From positions 1-22,959 of the forward strand of contig UQNB01000028.1 in NCBI GenBank assembly GCA_900542235.1: DNA of 22,959 bases. Direction: 5' to 3'. The stretch comes from an uncultured Collinsella sp. GTDB lineage: Bacteria; Actinomycetota; Coriobacteriia; Coriobacteriales; Coriobacteriaceae. The notes under the pieces are model-generated. The model ran no database searches. It worked only from the letters and a program-made list of their open reading frames with translations, and was not told the origin of the DNA. Within the stretch, counting starts at the first letter, position 1. The number at the start of each line of letters is the position of its first letter. A program made the translations under genes and the position numbers. Positions 1 through 8,883 of the stretch are shown here, in pieces.

Positions 1-1870
<1,870 letters not shown>

Positions 1871-2419
1871 TGTGTAACCACGCTCCTAGTTACGTGTAAT
1901 GCGGCGCTCTCTCACACCGCTGCTTATTGAATTCTTGAATTTTCGGCTTGCACTACCGGCTTCTTCCGTTCTTCACCACATGTTGGTGCAGGGAAAAACG
2001 TTTGTCCACCTTGGAACTGCAACCCAAAACCCAAGATTTCACCCGTTTGAGAAGGATAACATAGCGACCCCCTTCATCAGGGCTGTTATATGTTTCTTTT
2101 TTTATATCATAAGGGCGTTTTTTACAAACCCGCAGGAAATGCGAGCGTGAACAACTACCGTTCACCGATTTGTTTAGTTTTTTCCTTGCCTTTGTACGAC
2201 GTTCACTCTAGCTGTTATGTCAGCTTTAGCAGGGTAAAGTGCCTCTGAGTGGGCTTTAGGACGTGCTCAGAGATCTACCCCTAACTTTGCTGATACCGAC
2301 GGTGTACGGAGGTCGCCTAAAAGTTGTTTTCTAGGCATGTCCCAAAATCTACCGTATAGGGTGCGCGTGCGGGGGTATCATCTTTCACCGAAAATAGTTT
2401 CTAGTGTTAGGGGTTTTCG
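1871..2419. other. Divergent intergenic region between pflB and the MarR operon, with small hairpins
   Basis: About 550 bases with no convincing gene; short ORFs here lack ribosome sites and family-like sequence. It is more AT-rich than the genes, notably near 2090-2125 and 2161-2190, as expected for two divergent promoters, but I cannot fix a clear -35/-10 pair for either side. Small inverted repeats occur in series: GTGAAC/GTTCAC at 2147-2152 and 2160-2165, CTTTA/TAAAG at 2225-2229 and 2236-2240, CTCTGAG/CTCAGAG at 2244-2250 and 2267-2273, and GCCTA/TAGGC at 2315-2319 and 2332-2336. They end in the strong repeat over the MarR start. They could be a structured 5' leader of the MarR operon or binding sites for regulators of pflB; the sequence does not decide. 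Confidence 0.6.
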
Positions 2420-2428
2420 GTGGAAGAT
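2380..2428 (+). promoter_or_regulatory. Inverted repeat covering the MarR-gene start codon
   Basis: Arms at 2380-2394 (ATCTTTCACCGAAAA) and 2414-2428 (TTTTCGGTGGAAGAT) pair over 15 positions with one T-G wobble, leaving a 19-base loop. The GTG start (2420-2422) lies inside the 3' arm and the only ribosome-site-like stretch (AGGGG, about 2409-2413) is in the loop. In RNA this would hide the start codon; in DNA it could be an operator for the MarR protein itself. Seen directly; function inferred. Confidence 0.55.
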
Positions 2429-2869
2429 ACCGATTTCCGTGAACTTGGGCGTCAGCTCCTTACCGAGTTCGGCAGCATGCATCAGCGCATTTCGCGCTTT
2501 GCGGACAAAGCCCTCGGCGGCGAGATGGCCGTCATGCGCGCCCTCATGCTCGCTGGCGGTTCGCTCACGCCGAGCGAACTCGCCGATCGCGCCTGGGTCT
2601 CGAGCGCCCGCATCGCCAATATCTTGCGCGCCCTCGAGGCCAAGGGCTGGGTCGAGCGCGAGCACTCAAAGACCGACCGTCGTCGCGTACACGTCACGGT
2701 GACCGACAAGGGATTCCAGGATCTCGAAATCAAACGACGGGAATTCGAGGAGCGCACCGCGGCCTTCCTCGAGCAGCTCGGCGAAACAGATACCCAAGAG
2801 ATGGTGCGCCTTCTAAGACGTGCCAACGAAATTATCGACCGCAATCAAGAAAGGAGAGATGCCGAGTGA
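2420..2869 (+). CDS. MarR-family transcriptional regulator
   Basis: Winged-helix DNA-binding regulator of 149 residues, the normal MarR size. The core reads GGSLTPSELADRAWVSSARIANILRALEAKGWVEREHSKTDRR, split here in evidence as helix-turn-helix (about residues 50-75, LTPSELADRA through ARIANILRAL) followed by the wing with the conserved D-R-R (TDRRRVHVTVTDKG). The start is a GTG at 2420 with a weak ribosome site, buried in an inverted repeat. The stop overlaps the next gene's GTG start by four bases (GTGA), so it is translationally coupled to the two ABC half-transporters. Family knowledge: MarR proteins next to drug exporters usually repress them and are released by a small ligand. Ligand unknown. 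Identity as MarR family is firm; the role as local repressor is inferred from the operon. Confidence 0.9.
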   Translation: MEDTDFRELGRQLLTEFGSMHQRISRFADKALGGEMAVMRALMLAGGSLTPSELADRAWVSSARIANILRALEAKGWVEREHSKTDRRRVHVTVTDKGFQDLEIKRREFEERTAAFLEQLGETDTQEMVRLLRRANEIIDRNQERRDAE

Positions 2870-5232
2870 GGATTCTCAAGCTCTTTAAAAAGCACGTCCT
2901 GGCACTGTTCACAGCTATCGTACTTATCGTAATCAGCTGCAACGCCGATCTGGCGCTGCCTACCTATATGAGCGACATCGTCGACGTGGGCGTGCAGCAA
3001 GGCGGCATCGCCTCGCCCGTGCCCGACACCATTCGCGCCGAATCGCTCGACGACCTCGAACTCTTCATGAGCGCCAAGGACGCCAAGGCTGTGGAGGCCG
3101 TGTTTAGCAAGGCTGACAAAAACGGCATTCGAATGTACAAGGGCACCGAGGAAGAGCGTGCCGATGGAGGCAAAATTACCGACATTATGAGCCTGCCCGA
3201 GACCGTCGTCCTTTCGCTCAACCAGGGCATCGACGCCGACTCCATGGGAGACATGACCGGCACGTCCAGCGAGAAAGACGGCGACGCCGCTCAGGCCATG
3301 CCCACGCCCGAGCAAATGGCAGCGATGACGCCCGAGCAGCTCGCCGAGATGCAGCAGAAGGCCGCAGCGGCGCAGAATATGCAAAAGCAGATCGACGCCG
3401 ACGGCGGCAAGATCACCATGAAGAGCCTGCGCCTGGGTGTCGAGGGCGGTCTGGTAGACCAAAGCAAGCTCGTCGAGGGCGCCAACGAAATGGCGGACAA
3501 AATGGGCTCCATGTCGGGCTCCATCGTCACCCAGCGCGCCGTGAGCTATGTACAGGACGAGTACAAGGCGCAGGGCATCGACCCCGCCGACGTGCAGAAC
3601 GCCTACCTGGGCCGCATGGCGACCACGATGTTTGGTCTGTGTCTGGTGTCGCTGGTCGCCACCATCCTGACCGGTGCCGTGGCTTCGCGCACCGCCTGCT
3701 CCATCGCACGCGACCTGCGCCGCGAGACCTTCAACAAGGTTATGCACTTCTCGCCGGCCGAGGTGGGCAAGTTTAGCCAGGCCTCGCTCATCACCCGCTG
3801 CACCAACGACATTCAGCAAATTCAGATGGCCGCAACCCTGTTTATCCGCATGTGTCTGATGGCGCCCGTCATGGGCATCGTCGCCGTCATGCGCGTCCTG
3901 GCCAACCACACCGGCCTGGAGTGGACCATCGCCGTGGCCATCATCGCGGTCTCGGCCGTCGTCGGCGTGCTTATGGGCCTCACTATGCCCAAATTCAAAA
4001 AGATGCAGAGCTTTGTGGACCGCGTGAACCTTACCGCCCGCGAGCTGCTCGACGGCCTTATGCCTATCCGCTCGTTCAACCGCGAGGAGCATGAGCTCGA
4101 GCGTTTTGACAAGGCTTCGCTCGACCTGATGACCACGCAGCTCTACACCAACCGCGCCATGAGCTTTATGATGCCGCTCATGATGCTGGTCATGAATTGC
4201 ATCACCGTGCTTATCGTCTGGTTTGGCGCGCAGGGCGTGTCCGACGGCGTGATGCAGGTCGGCAACATGATGGCGTTTATCTCCTACACCATGCAGATCG
4301 TCATGGCGTTTATGATCCTCACCATGGTTTCGGTCATCCTGCCCCGCGCCGAGGTCGCAGCCGAGCGCGTGGAAGAGGTCATCACCTGCCCCACGAGCAT
4401 CAACGACCCCTCCTCGCCCAAACTGCCCGCGACCAGCGCGTCACGCGGTGAGCTCACCTTCCGCGACGTGAGCTTCCAGTATCCCGATGCCCGCGCCGAT
4501 GTCATCAGCGGCGTGAACTTCACCACGCATGCCGGTCAGATGCTCGGCATCATTGGCTCCACGGGCTCGGGCAAGTCCACGCTCGTGCAGCTGATTCCGC
4601 GCCTGTACGACGTCACAGGCGGCAGCATTTCACTCGACGGCATCGACGTGCGTGACATGACCCTTTCCGAGCTACGCCGCCGTATTGGTTATATCCCGCA
4701 GCAGGGTCGCCTGTTCTCGGGCACCGTCGAGAGCAACCTCAAGTTTGCCGGCGATATGGTGAGTGACGAGGATATGCGCCAGGCGGCACGCGTCGCCCAG
4801 GCGGAGGACTTTATCGCCGAGCGCGAGGGCGGCTACGACTCCCCCATCAGCCAGGGCGGATCCAATGTCTCGGGCGGCCAGCGCCAGCGCCTGGCCATCG
4901 CCCGCGCGCTGGCCAAAAAGCCCGAGGTCGTGGTGTTCGATGACTCGTTTAGTGCCCTCGACTACAAGACCGACGCGCGCCTGCGCGAGGAGCTGGCCAA
5001 AAACGTTACCGACGCCGCACTCGTGGTCGTGGCCCAGCGCATCGCGACCATCATGCACGCCGACCAGATTATCGTGCTCGACGACGGCCACGTGGTGGGC
5101 ACTGGCACACACGAGGAGCTGCTGCACAGCTGCCCGGCGTACCTGGAGATCGCACAGTCGCAGCTTTCAGCCGAGGAGCTGGGGCTTACCCAAGAAGAAA
5201 TTGCAGCCGTCATGGAAGGAGGCGAGCGCTAA
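2866..5232 (+). CDS. ABC exporter half-transporter 1 (permease + ATPase), degenerate catalytic site, large TM1-TM2 insertion
   Basis: Type-IV (multidrug/lipid exporter-like) half-transporter of 788 residues, about 200 longer than usual. The extra length is an insertion between TM1 (about 12-35) and TM2 (from about 250), predicted outside the membrane, containing a Met/Gln-rich stretch near residues 145-175. The C-terminal ATPase has Walker A GSTGSGKS (564-571), signature VSGGQ (668-672) and Walker B ending FDD (691-693). The residue after the Walker B Asp is Asp693 where the catalytic Glu is expected, and the switch histidine is Gln724 (VVAQRIATI). Such replacements are the known mark of the degenerate subunit in heterodimeric exporters. 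Start: GTG 2866 with AAGGAG at 2851-2856, overlapping the MarR stop by four bases. It pairs with the next gene. Substrate unknown. Confidence 0.93.
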   Translation: MRILKLFKKHVLALFTAIVLIVISCNADLALPTYMSDIVDVGVQQGGIASPVPDTIRAESLDDLELFMSAKDAKAVEAVFSKADKNGIRMYKGTEEERADGGKITDIMSLPETVVLSLNQGIDADSMGDMTGTSSEKDGDAAQAMPTPEQMAAMTPEQLAEMQQKAAAAQNMQKQIDADGGKITMKSLRLGVEGGLVDQSKLVEGANEMADKMGSMSGSIVTQRAVSYVQDEYKAQGIDPADVQNAYLGRMATTMFGLCLVSLVATILTGAVASRTACSIARDLRRETFNKVMHFSPAEVGKFSQASLITRCTNDIQQIQMAATLFIRMCLMAPVMGIVAVMRVLANHTGLEWTIAVAIIAVSAVVGVLMGLTMPKFKKMQSFVDRVNLTARELLDGLMPIRSFNREEHELERFDKASLDLMTTQLYTNRAMSFMMPLMMLVMNCITVLIVWFGAQGVSDGVMQVGNMMAFISYTMQIVMAFMILTMVSVILPRAEVAAERVEEVITCPTSINDPSSPKLPATSASRGELTFRDVSFQYPDARADVISGVNFTTHAGQMLGIIGSTGSGKSTLVQLIPRLYDVTGGSISLDGIDVRDMTLSELRRRIGYIPQQGRLFSGTVESNLKFAGDMVSDEDMRQAARVAQAEDFIAEREGGYDSPISQGGSNVSGGQRQRLAIARALAKKPEVVVFDDSFSALDYKTDARLREELAKNVTDAALVVVAQRIATIMHADQIIVLDDGHVVGTGTHEELLHSCPAYLEIAQSQLSAEELGLTQEEIAAVMEGGER

Positions 5233-7088
5233 TGGCAGACGAGACCAAGACTCAGATTCCCAAGCCCACCCGCCGGCGCGGTCCTATGGGCCGTATGGGT
5301 GGCATGGGCCGCGGCGAAAAGGCCAAGGACTTTAAAGGCACCATGAGGCAGCTGCTCGGCTATATCGGCCAGCACAAGATTGCCGTGTTTGCTGCCGTCG
5401 CCTTTGCCGTGTGCTCGGTCATCTTTAACATTGTGGGGCCCAAGGTGCTCGGCCAGGTTACCACCAAACTGTTCGAAGGCCTGGTTGCCAAGGTCAACGG
5501 CACCGGCGACGTCGACTTTGACTGGATCGCCAAGACGCTCGGCTTTTTGCTCTGCCTGTATCTGGCAAGCTCTGTCTGCAGCCTGGTCCAGGGCTGGCTC
5601 ATGACCGGCGTCACGCAAAAGATCTGCTATCGCATGCGCAAGGAGATCGCCGCCAAGATCGCTGTCGTTCCAATGAGCTACTTCAACGGCCACAGCAAGG
5701 GCGACGTGCTCAGCCGCATCACCAACGACGTCGATACGCTGGGCCAGTCGCTCAACCAGAGCGTGACCCAGCTCATCACGTCGGTGACGCAGATTATCGG
5801 CGTGCTCGTCATGATGCTGTCGATCAGCCTGCCGCTCACCGGCGTCACCGTGCTCACGCTGCCGGCCGCCGCGATTATCCTGACCGTAATGATTCACTTC
5901 TCGCAGCCATACTTCCGAGAGCAGCAGCAGGTTCTGGGTGCCGTCAACGGCATTATCGAGGAGGATTTTGCCGGCCAAAACGTCATTCAGGTGTTCGACC
6001 GCGCCGAGGCCTCAATCGAGGAGTTCGACCGTCAAAACGACCGCCTCTTTATTAGTGGCTGGCGCTCGCAGTTCCTGTCGGGCCTGATGATGCCGCTTAT
6101 GAGCTTGGTGGGCAACATGGGCTACGTGGGCGTCGTCGTGGTGGGCGCGCAGCTCGCACTGACCGGCAATGCCACGCCCGGCGACATCCAGAGCTTTATC
6201 CAGTACGTTCGCAACTTTACGCAACCCGTACAGCAGCTGGGCAACGTGAGCAACACGATGCAGTCGATGGCCGCCGCCACCGAGCGTGTGTTTGAGTTCC
6301 TTGCCGCGCCCGAAGAGGAGCAGAAGTCCGACGCCCAGATTCCCGAGAAGCGCCCCGGCCACGTGGAGTTTGACCATGTCAAGTTTGGCTACACGCCCGA
6401 CAAGACCATCATCCACGACTTTAGCTGCGAGGCACAGCCCGGCCAAACCATCGCCATCGTCGGCCCCACCGGCGCCGGCAAGACCACGCTCATCAAGCTG
6501 CTGCAGCGCTTCTACGACGTGGACGGCGGTTCACTGCGCGTCGAGGGCGTCGACGTGCGCGACTGGGACCGCGCGGCACTGCGCGGCGAGTTTGCCATGG
6601 TGCTGCAGGATACCTGGCTGTTTAACGGCACCATCCGCGAGAACATCCGCTACGGACGCCCCGATGCGAGCGATGCCGAGGTCGAGGCCGCTGCACGCGC
6701 CGCACGCTGCGATCACTTTATCCATACGCTCGCCGGCGGCTACGACTTTATGATCAACGAGGAGGGCACTAACCTGTCGCAGGGTCAGCGCCAGCTCGTG
6801 ACCATTGCCCGTGCCATTTTGGCCGACCGCCCGGCGCTCATTCTGGACGAGGCGACATCCAACGTCGATACCCGCACCGAGGAGCTCATCCAGCGCGCCA
6901 TGGATGCGCTGATGCAGGGCCGTACCAGCTTTGTCATCGCGCACCGCCTGTCCACGATCCGCAACGCCGACGTGATCTTGGTAATTCGCGACGGCGACAT
7001 CGTCGAAAAGGGCACGCACGACGAGCTGCTCGCCCAGGGTGGCTTCTACGCCGATCTGTACAACTCGCAGTTCGACGAAGCGGCGTAA
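5232..7088 (+). CDS. ABC exporter half-transporter 2 (permease + ATPase), canonical catalytic site
   Basis: Partner half-transporter of 618 residues. A basic, Gly/Met/Arg-rich N-terminal tail (about 1-35) precedes the six-helix membrane domain and the ATPase domain. Walker A is GPTGAGKT (411-418), the signature LSQGQ (515-519), Walker B ILDEATS with Asp539-Glu540, and the switch His571 in VIAHRLSTI. The catalytic Glu and His are intact, so this subunit carries the hydrolysis-competent Walker motifs; its signature is the slightly unusual LSQGQ, which would face the degenerate site of partner 1. The ATG at 5232 overlaps the upstream TAA (TAATG), with AAGGAGG at 5216-5222, so the two subunits are translationally coupled as expected for a fixed 1:1 heterodimer. 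A terminator follows 28 bases after the stop. Probably a drug or peptide exporter; substrate not readable. Confidence 0.94.
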   Translation: MADETKTQIPKPTRRRGPMGRMGGMGRGEKAKDFKGTMRQLLGYIGQHKIAVFAAVAFAVCSVIFNIVGPKVLGQVTTKLFEGLVAKVNGTGDVDFDWIAKTLGFLLCLYLASSVCSLVQGWLMTGVTQKICYRMRKEIAAKIAVVPMSYFNGHSKGDVLSRITNDVDTLGQSLNQSVTQLITSVTQIIGVLVMMLSISLPLTGVTVLTLPAAAIILTVMIHFSQPYFREQQQVLGAVNGIIEEDFAGQNVIQVFDRAEASIEEFDRQNDRLFISGWRSQFLSGLMMPLMSLVGNMGYVGVVVVGAQLALTGNATPGDIQSFIQYVRNFTQPVQQLGNVSNTMQSMAAATERVFEFLAAPEEEQKSDAQIPEKRPGHVEFDHVKFGYTPDKTIIHDFSCEAQPGQTIAIVGPTGAGKTTLIKLLQRFYDVDGGSLRVEGVDVRDWDRAALRGEFAMVLQDTWLFNGTIRENIRYGRPDASDAEVEAAARAARCDHFIHTLAGGYDFMINEEGTNLSQGQRQLVTIARAILADRPALILDEATSNVDTRTEELIQRAMDALMQGRTSFVIAHRLSTIRNADVILVIRDGDIVEKGTHDELLAQGGFYADLYNSQFDEAA

Positions 7089-7116
7089 AACTGGCGCCAA
7101 ACAACCGCAATACCCA

Positions 7117-7152
7117 AAAACGGGGGCGCAGAATGAACTGCGCCCCCGTTTT
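7117..7152 (+). terminator. Rho-independent terminator of the MarR-ABC operon
   Basis: A perfect 15-bp stem, AAAACGGGGGCGCAG (7117-7131) with its complement (7138-7152), closes a six-base loop AATGAA and ends in TTTT. It sits just after the ABC operon stop codon. The A-run on the 5' side means it could also stop transcription from the other strand. Confidence 0.9.
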
Positions 7153-7530
7153 GTGTCCTTTGGGCCTCGAAACGCCTCCCCTGAGGCCTGATTGACGCTC
7201 TCCCTCAAGGCCCCGTGGGCAAAAAATGGCAAAAATGAGTACTGTCACCTTTTTAGTAACAGCCAAAACTGCCCCAAACGACGTCTTTGCGGCCTAGATA
7301 TTCCTTCAAATTGATCAAAACGCCCGTTAGCAGGCTTCTGCGTGCCAACGTTAATGAACATATTTATCACTTTGTCTATTATCTCGCTAGACGGATATGT
7401 TACTAGGTTAGCAACATTACTCATATTTGGCATTTTTTGCCCGCAGGGTGTTTCCTGGGGAACCGACAATAGCCTTAGGGTCCCGCACGACGCCACTCCC
7501 TCCCGGTATCCGCCGACGTTCCCCCATATA
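7153..7530. other. Non-coding stretch holding the MITE-like element
   Basis: No credible gene. ORFs that cross it lack ribosome sites and have no family-like sequence. The middle (about 7262-7440) is clearly richer in A and T than the surrounding genes. Its only clear structure is the long inverted repeat listed separately. Confidence 0.6.
7217..7442. repeat. 226-bp MITE-like element with about 45-bp imperfect terminal inverted repeats
   Basis: The left end 7217-7261 and the right end 7398-7442 are inverted copies. The outermost 25 bases match at 23 positions (both start GGGCAAAAAATG when read inward), and about 35 of 45 match overall, ending in a shared TAGTAACA. The 136 bases between are AT-rich and carry no gene. 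This is the shape of a non-autonomous miniature transposable element, or of a long hairpin. I could not see a clear target-site duplication, and no transposase is in the window. Confidence 0.5.
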
Positions 7531-7568
7531 AAACCTGCCAAAATAAACCTGTCCCTTTTGGCAGGTTT
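7531..7568. repeat. Intergenic hairpin with CCTGTCCC loop
   Basis: A perfect 13-bp stem, AAACCTGCCAAAA (7531-7543) and TTTTGGCAGGTTT (7556-7568), with loop TAAACCTGTCCC. It lies upstream of the DAHP synthase promoter, so it would not be in that transcript. The loop core CCTGTCCC recurs in the hairpin at 17349-17385. Confidence 0.7.
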
Positions 7569-7583
7569 CGGGGTGGCAAGGGC

Positions 7584-7612
7584 TTGCACTTTAGCATGCG
7601 ACAGCGGATAAT
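7584..7612 (+). promoter_or_regulatory. Sigma70-type promoter for DAHP synthase
   Basis: TTGCAC (7584-7589) and GATAAT (7607-7612) are separated by 17 bases, four and five of six matches to consensus. A transcript starting near 7619 would have a short leader of about 48 bases before the ATG at 7667. Confidence 0.65.
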
Positions 7613-7666
7613 GCCGAACACTCGACAATACGCTTATTGCTCTTTCTATAGATTGAGGAGGCCCCT

Positions 7667-8698
7667 ATGGCCATGGAATTCAAACGCAGGCTGCCGATCC
7701 CCATGGAGATCCGCGAGGAAATGCCGCTTTCTGCCGAGCTTACCGCCAAAAAGCAGGCATTTGACGCCGAGGTCGCCAAAGTCTTTACCGGCGAGGACGC
7801 ACGCAAGGTGCTCATCATCGGCCCGTGCTCTGCCGACCGCGAGGATTCGGTCCTCGAGTACATGAACCGACTGGCCAAGACCGCCGAGGAGGTCAAGGAC
7901 AAGCTCATCATCATTCCGCGCGTCTACACCAATAAGCCGCGCACCAAGGGCACCGGCTACAAGGGCCTGCTGCACAACCCCAACCCCGAGGCTCCCGACG
8001 ACCTGCTCGAGGGCGTCAAGGCCATCCGCCATATGCACCTGCGCGTTATTAAGGAAACAGGCTTCTTCACCGCCGACGAGATGCTCTATCCGTCCAACTA
8101 CCAGTACCTCGTTGACCTGCTGAGCTATGTGGCCGTGGGCGCACGCTCGGTCGAAAACCAGGAGCATCGCCTGGTGTCGAGCGGCATTTCGGTACCCGTC
8201 GGCATGAAGAATCCCACTGCCGGTTCCACCACCGTTATGCTCAACTCCATTTACGCCGCGCAGGCGCACCAGAGCTTCATCTTCCGCAACTGGGAGGTCG
8301 AGTGCGACGGCAACCCGCTTGCGCACGCCGTTATGCGTGGCTACATCGGTCTCGACGGTCGCACCTACCCCAACTACCACTACGAGCACCTGGAGCGCCT
8401 GGCCGAACGCTACACCGAGCACGCCGGCTATGCCAATCCGGCAGCGGTCATCGACTGCAACCACGACAACTCGGGTAAGCGCCCGCTTGAGCAGTATCGC
8501 ATTTGCAAGGAGGTGCTCGACAGCTGCCGCCGCAACGAGTCCATCTCCAAGCTGGTCAAGGGCTTTATGATCGAGTCCTACCTGGAGGACGGCAACCAGC
8601 CGGTCGACGGCGGCGTCTTTGGCAAGTCGATCACCGATCCGTGCCTGGGCTGGGAAAAGACCGACTACCTCATCCACGAGATCGCGGAACGTATTTAG
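7667..8698 (+). CDS. 3-deoxy-7-phosphoheptulonate (DAHP) synthase, type I
   Basis: First enzyme of the shikimate pathway: joins phosphoenolpyruvate and erythrose 4-phosphate to DAHP for aromatic amino acids; cytoplasmic, metal dependent. The 343 residues match the AroF/G/H (type I-alpha) class along the full length. Landmarks: metal and catalytic Cys54 in IIGPCSADR, KPRTKGTGYKG (90-100) for phosphate binding, His266 in CNHDNSGK, Glu303 in MIES, Asp324 in ITDPC. Start ATG 7667 follows GAGGAGG at 7655-7661; an in-frame ATG at 7673 is possible. It is a single-gene unit with its own promoter and downstream hairpins; no other shikimate gene is adjacent. Which of aroF, aroG or aroH it corresponds to in feedback control cannot be told, so no symbol is given. 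Confidence 0.96.
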   Translation: MAMEFKRRLPIPMEIREEMPLSAELTAKKQAFDAEVAKVFTGEDARKVLIIGPCSADREDSVLEYMNRLAKTAEEVKDKLIIIPRVYTNKPRTKGTGYKGLLHNPNPEAPDDLLEGVKAIRHMHLRVIKETGFFTADEMLYPSNYQYLVDLLSYVAVGARSVENQEHRLVSSGISVPVGMKNPTAGSTTVMLNSIYAAQAHQSFIFRNWEVECDGNPLAHAVMRGYIGLDGRTYPNYHYEHLERLAERYTEHAGYANPAAVIDCNHDNSGKRPLEQYRICKEVLDSCRRNESISKLVKGFMIESYLEDGNQPVDGGVFGKSITDPCLGWEKTDYLIHEIAERI

Positions 8699-8700
8699 AG

Positions 8701-8726
8701 TTACGGCGTTTTACCAAACGCCGTAA
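8701..8726. terminator. Hairpin directly after the DAHP synthase stop
   Basis: An 11-bp perfect stem TTACGGCGTTT (8701-8711) and AAACGCCGTAA (8716-8726) with a TACC loop, two bases after the stop codon. There is no T-run after it, so it may be a 3'-end stabiliser or weak terminator rather than a classic one. Confidence 0.55.
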
Positions 8727-8743
8727 CCGTCCGACGCTGCAAG

Positions 8744-8840
8744 CGCCCCTAGGCGGCAATCTGACGTTCAGTCGTCGGTCGCGTACCCAAAGTACGCTTC
8801 CCTCCTCTTTCACGTCACCTTGCTCGCTTAGGGGCGTTTT
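8744..8840 (+). terminator. Long nested hairpin between convergent genes, ending in TTTT
   Basis: Three nested pairings share one centre: CGCCCCTAGGCG (8744-8755) with CGCTTAGGGGCG (8825-8836), TGACGT (8762-8767) with ACGTCA (8812-8817), and GCGTAC (8781-8786) with GTACGC (8792-8797). TTTT follows at 8837-8840. It probably terminates the DAHP synthase transcript, but is much longer than a normal terminator. Confidence 0.55.
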
Positions 8841-8883
8841 CACTGACTTATGCTCAACCTACGATAATTCCAAACTGGGTGAG

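Noticed and set aside
1953..2165. 70-residue minus-strand ORF in the pflB upstream region
   Set aside because: No ribosome site or family resemblance; lies in an AT-rich promoter region.
2845..4092. 415-residue minus-strand frame opposite ABC half-transporter 1
   Set aside because: His/Gly/Asp-rich shadow of a strongly supported transporter frame.
7531..7568. Attenuator or riboswitch for DAHP synthase
   Set aside because: The hairpin lies upstream of the only good promoter (7584-7612), so it would not be in the mRNA; no leader peptide rich in aromatic codons is seen.
7245..7628. 127-residue minus-strand ORF across the inverted-repeat element
   Set aside because: It crosses the element, a hairpin and a promoter; no sign of coding.
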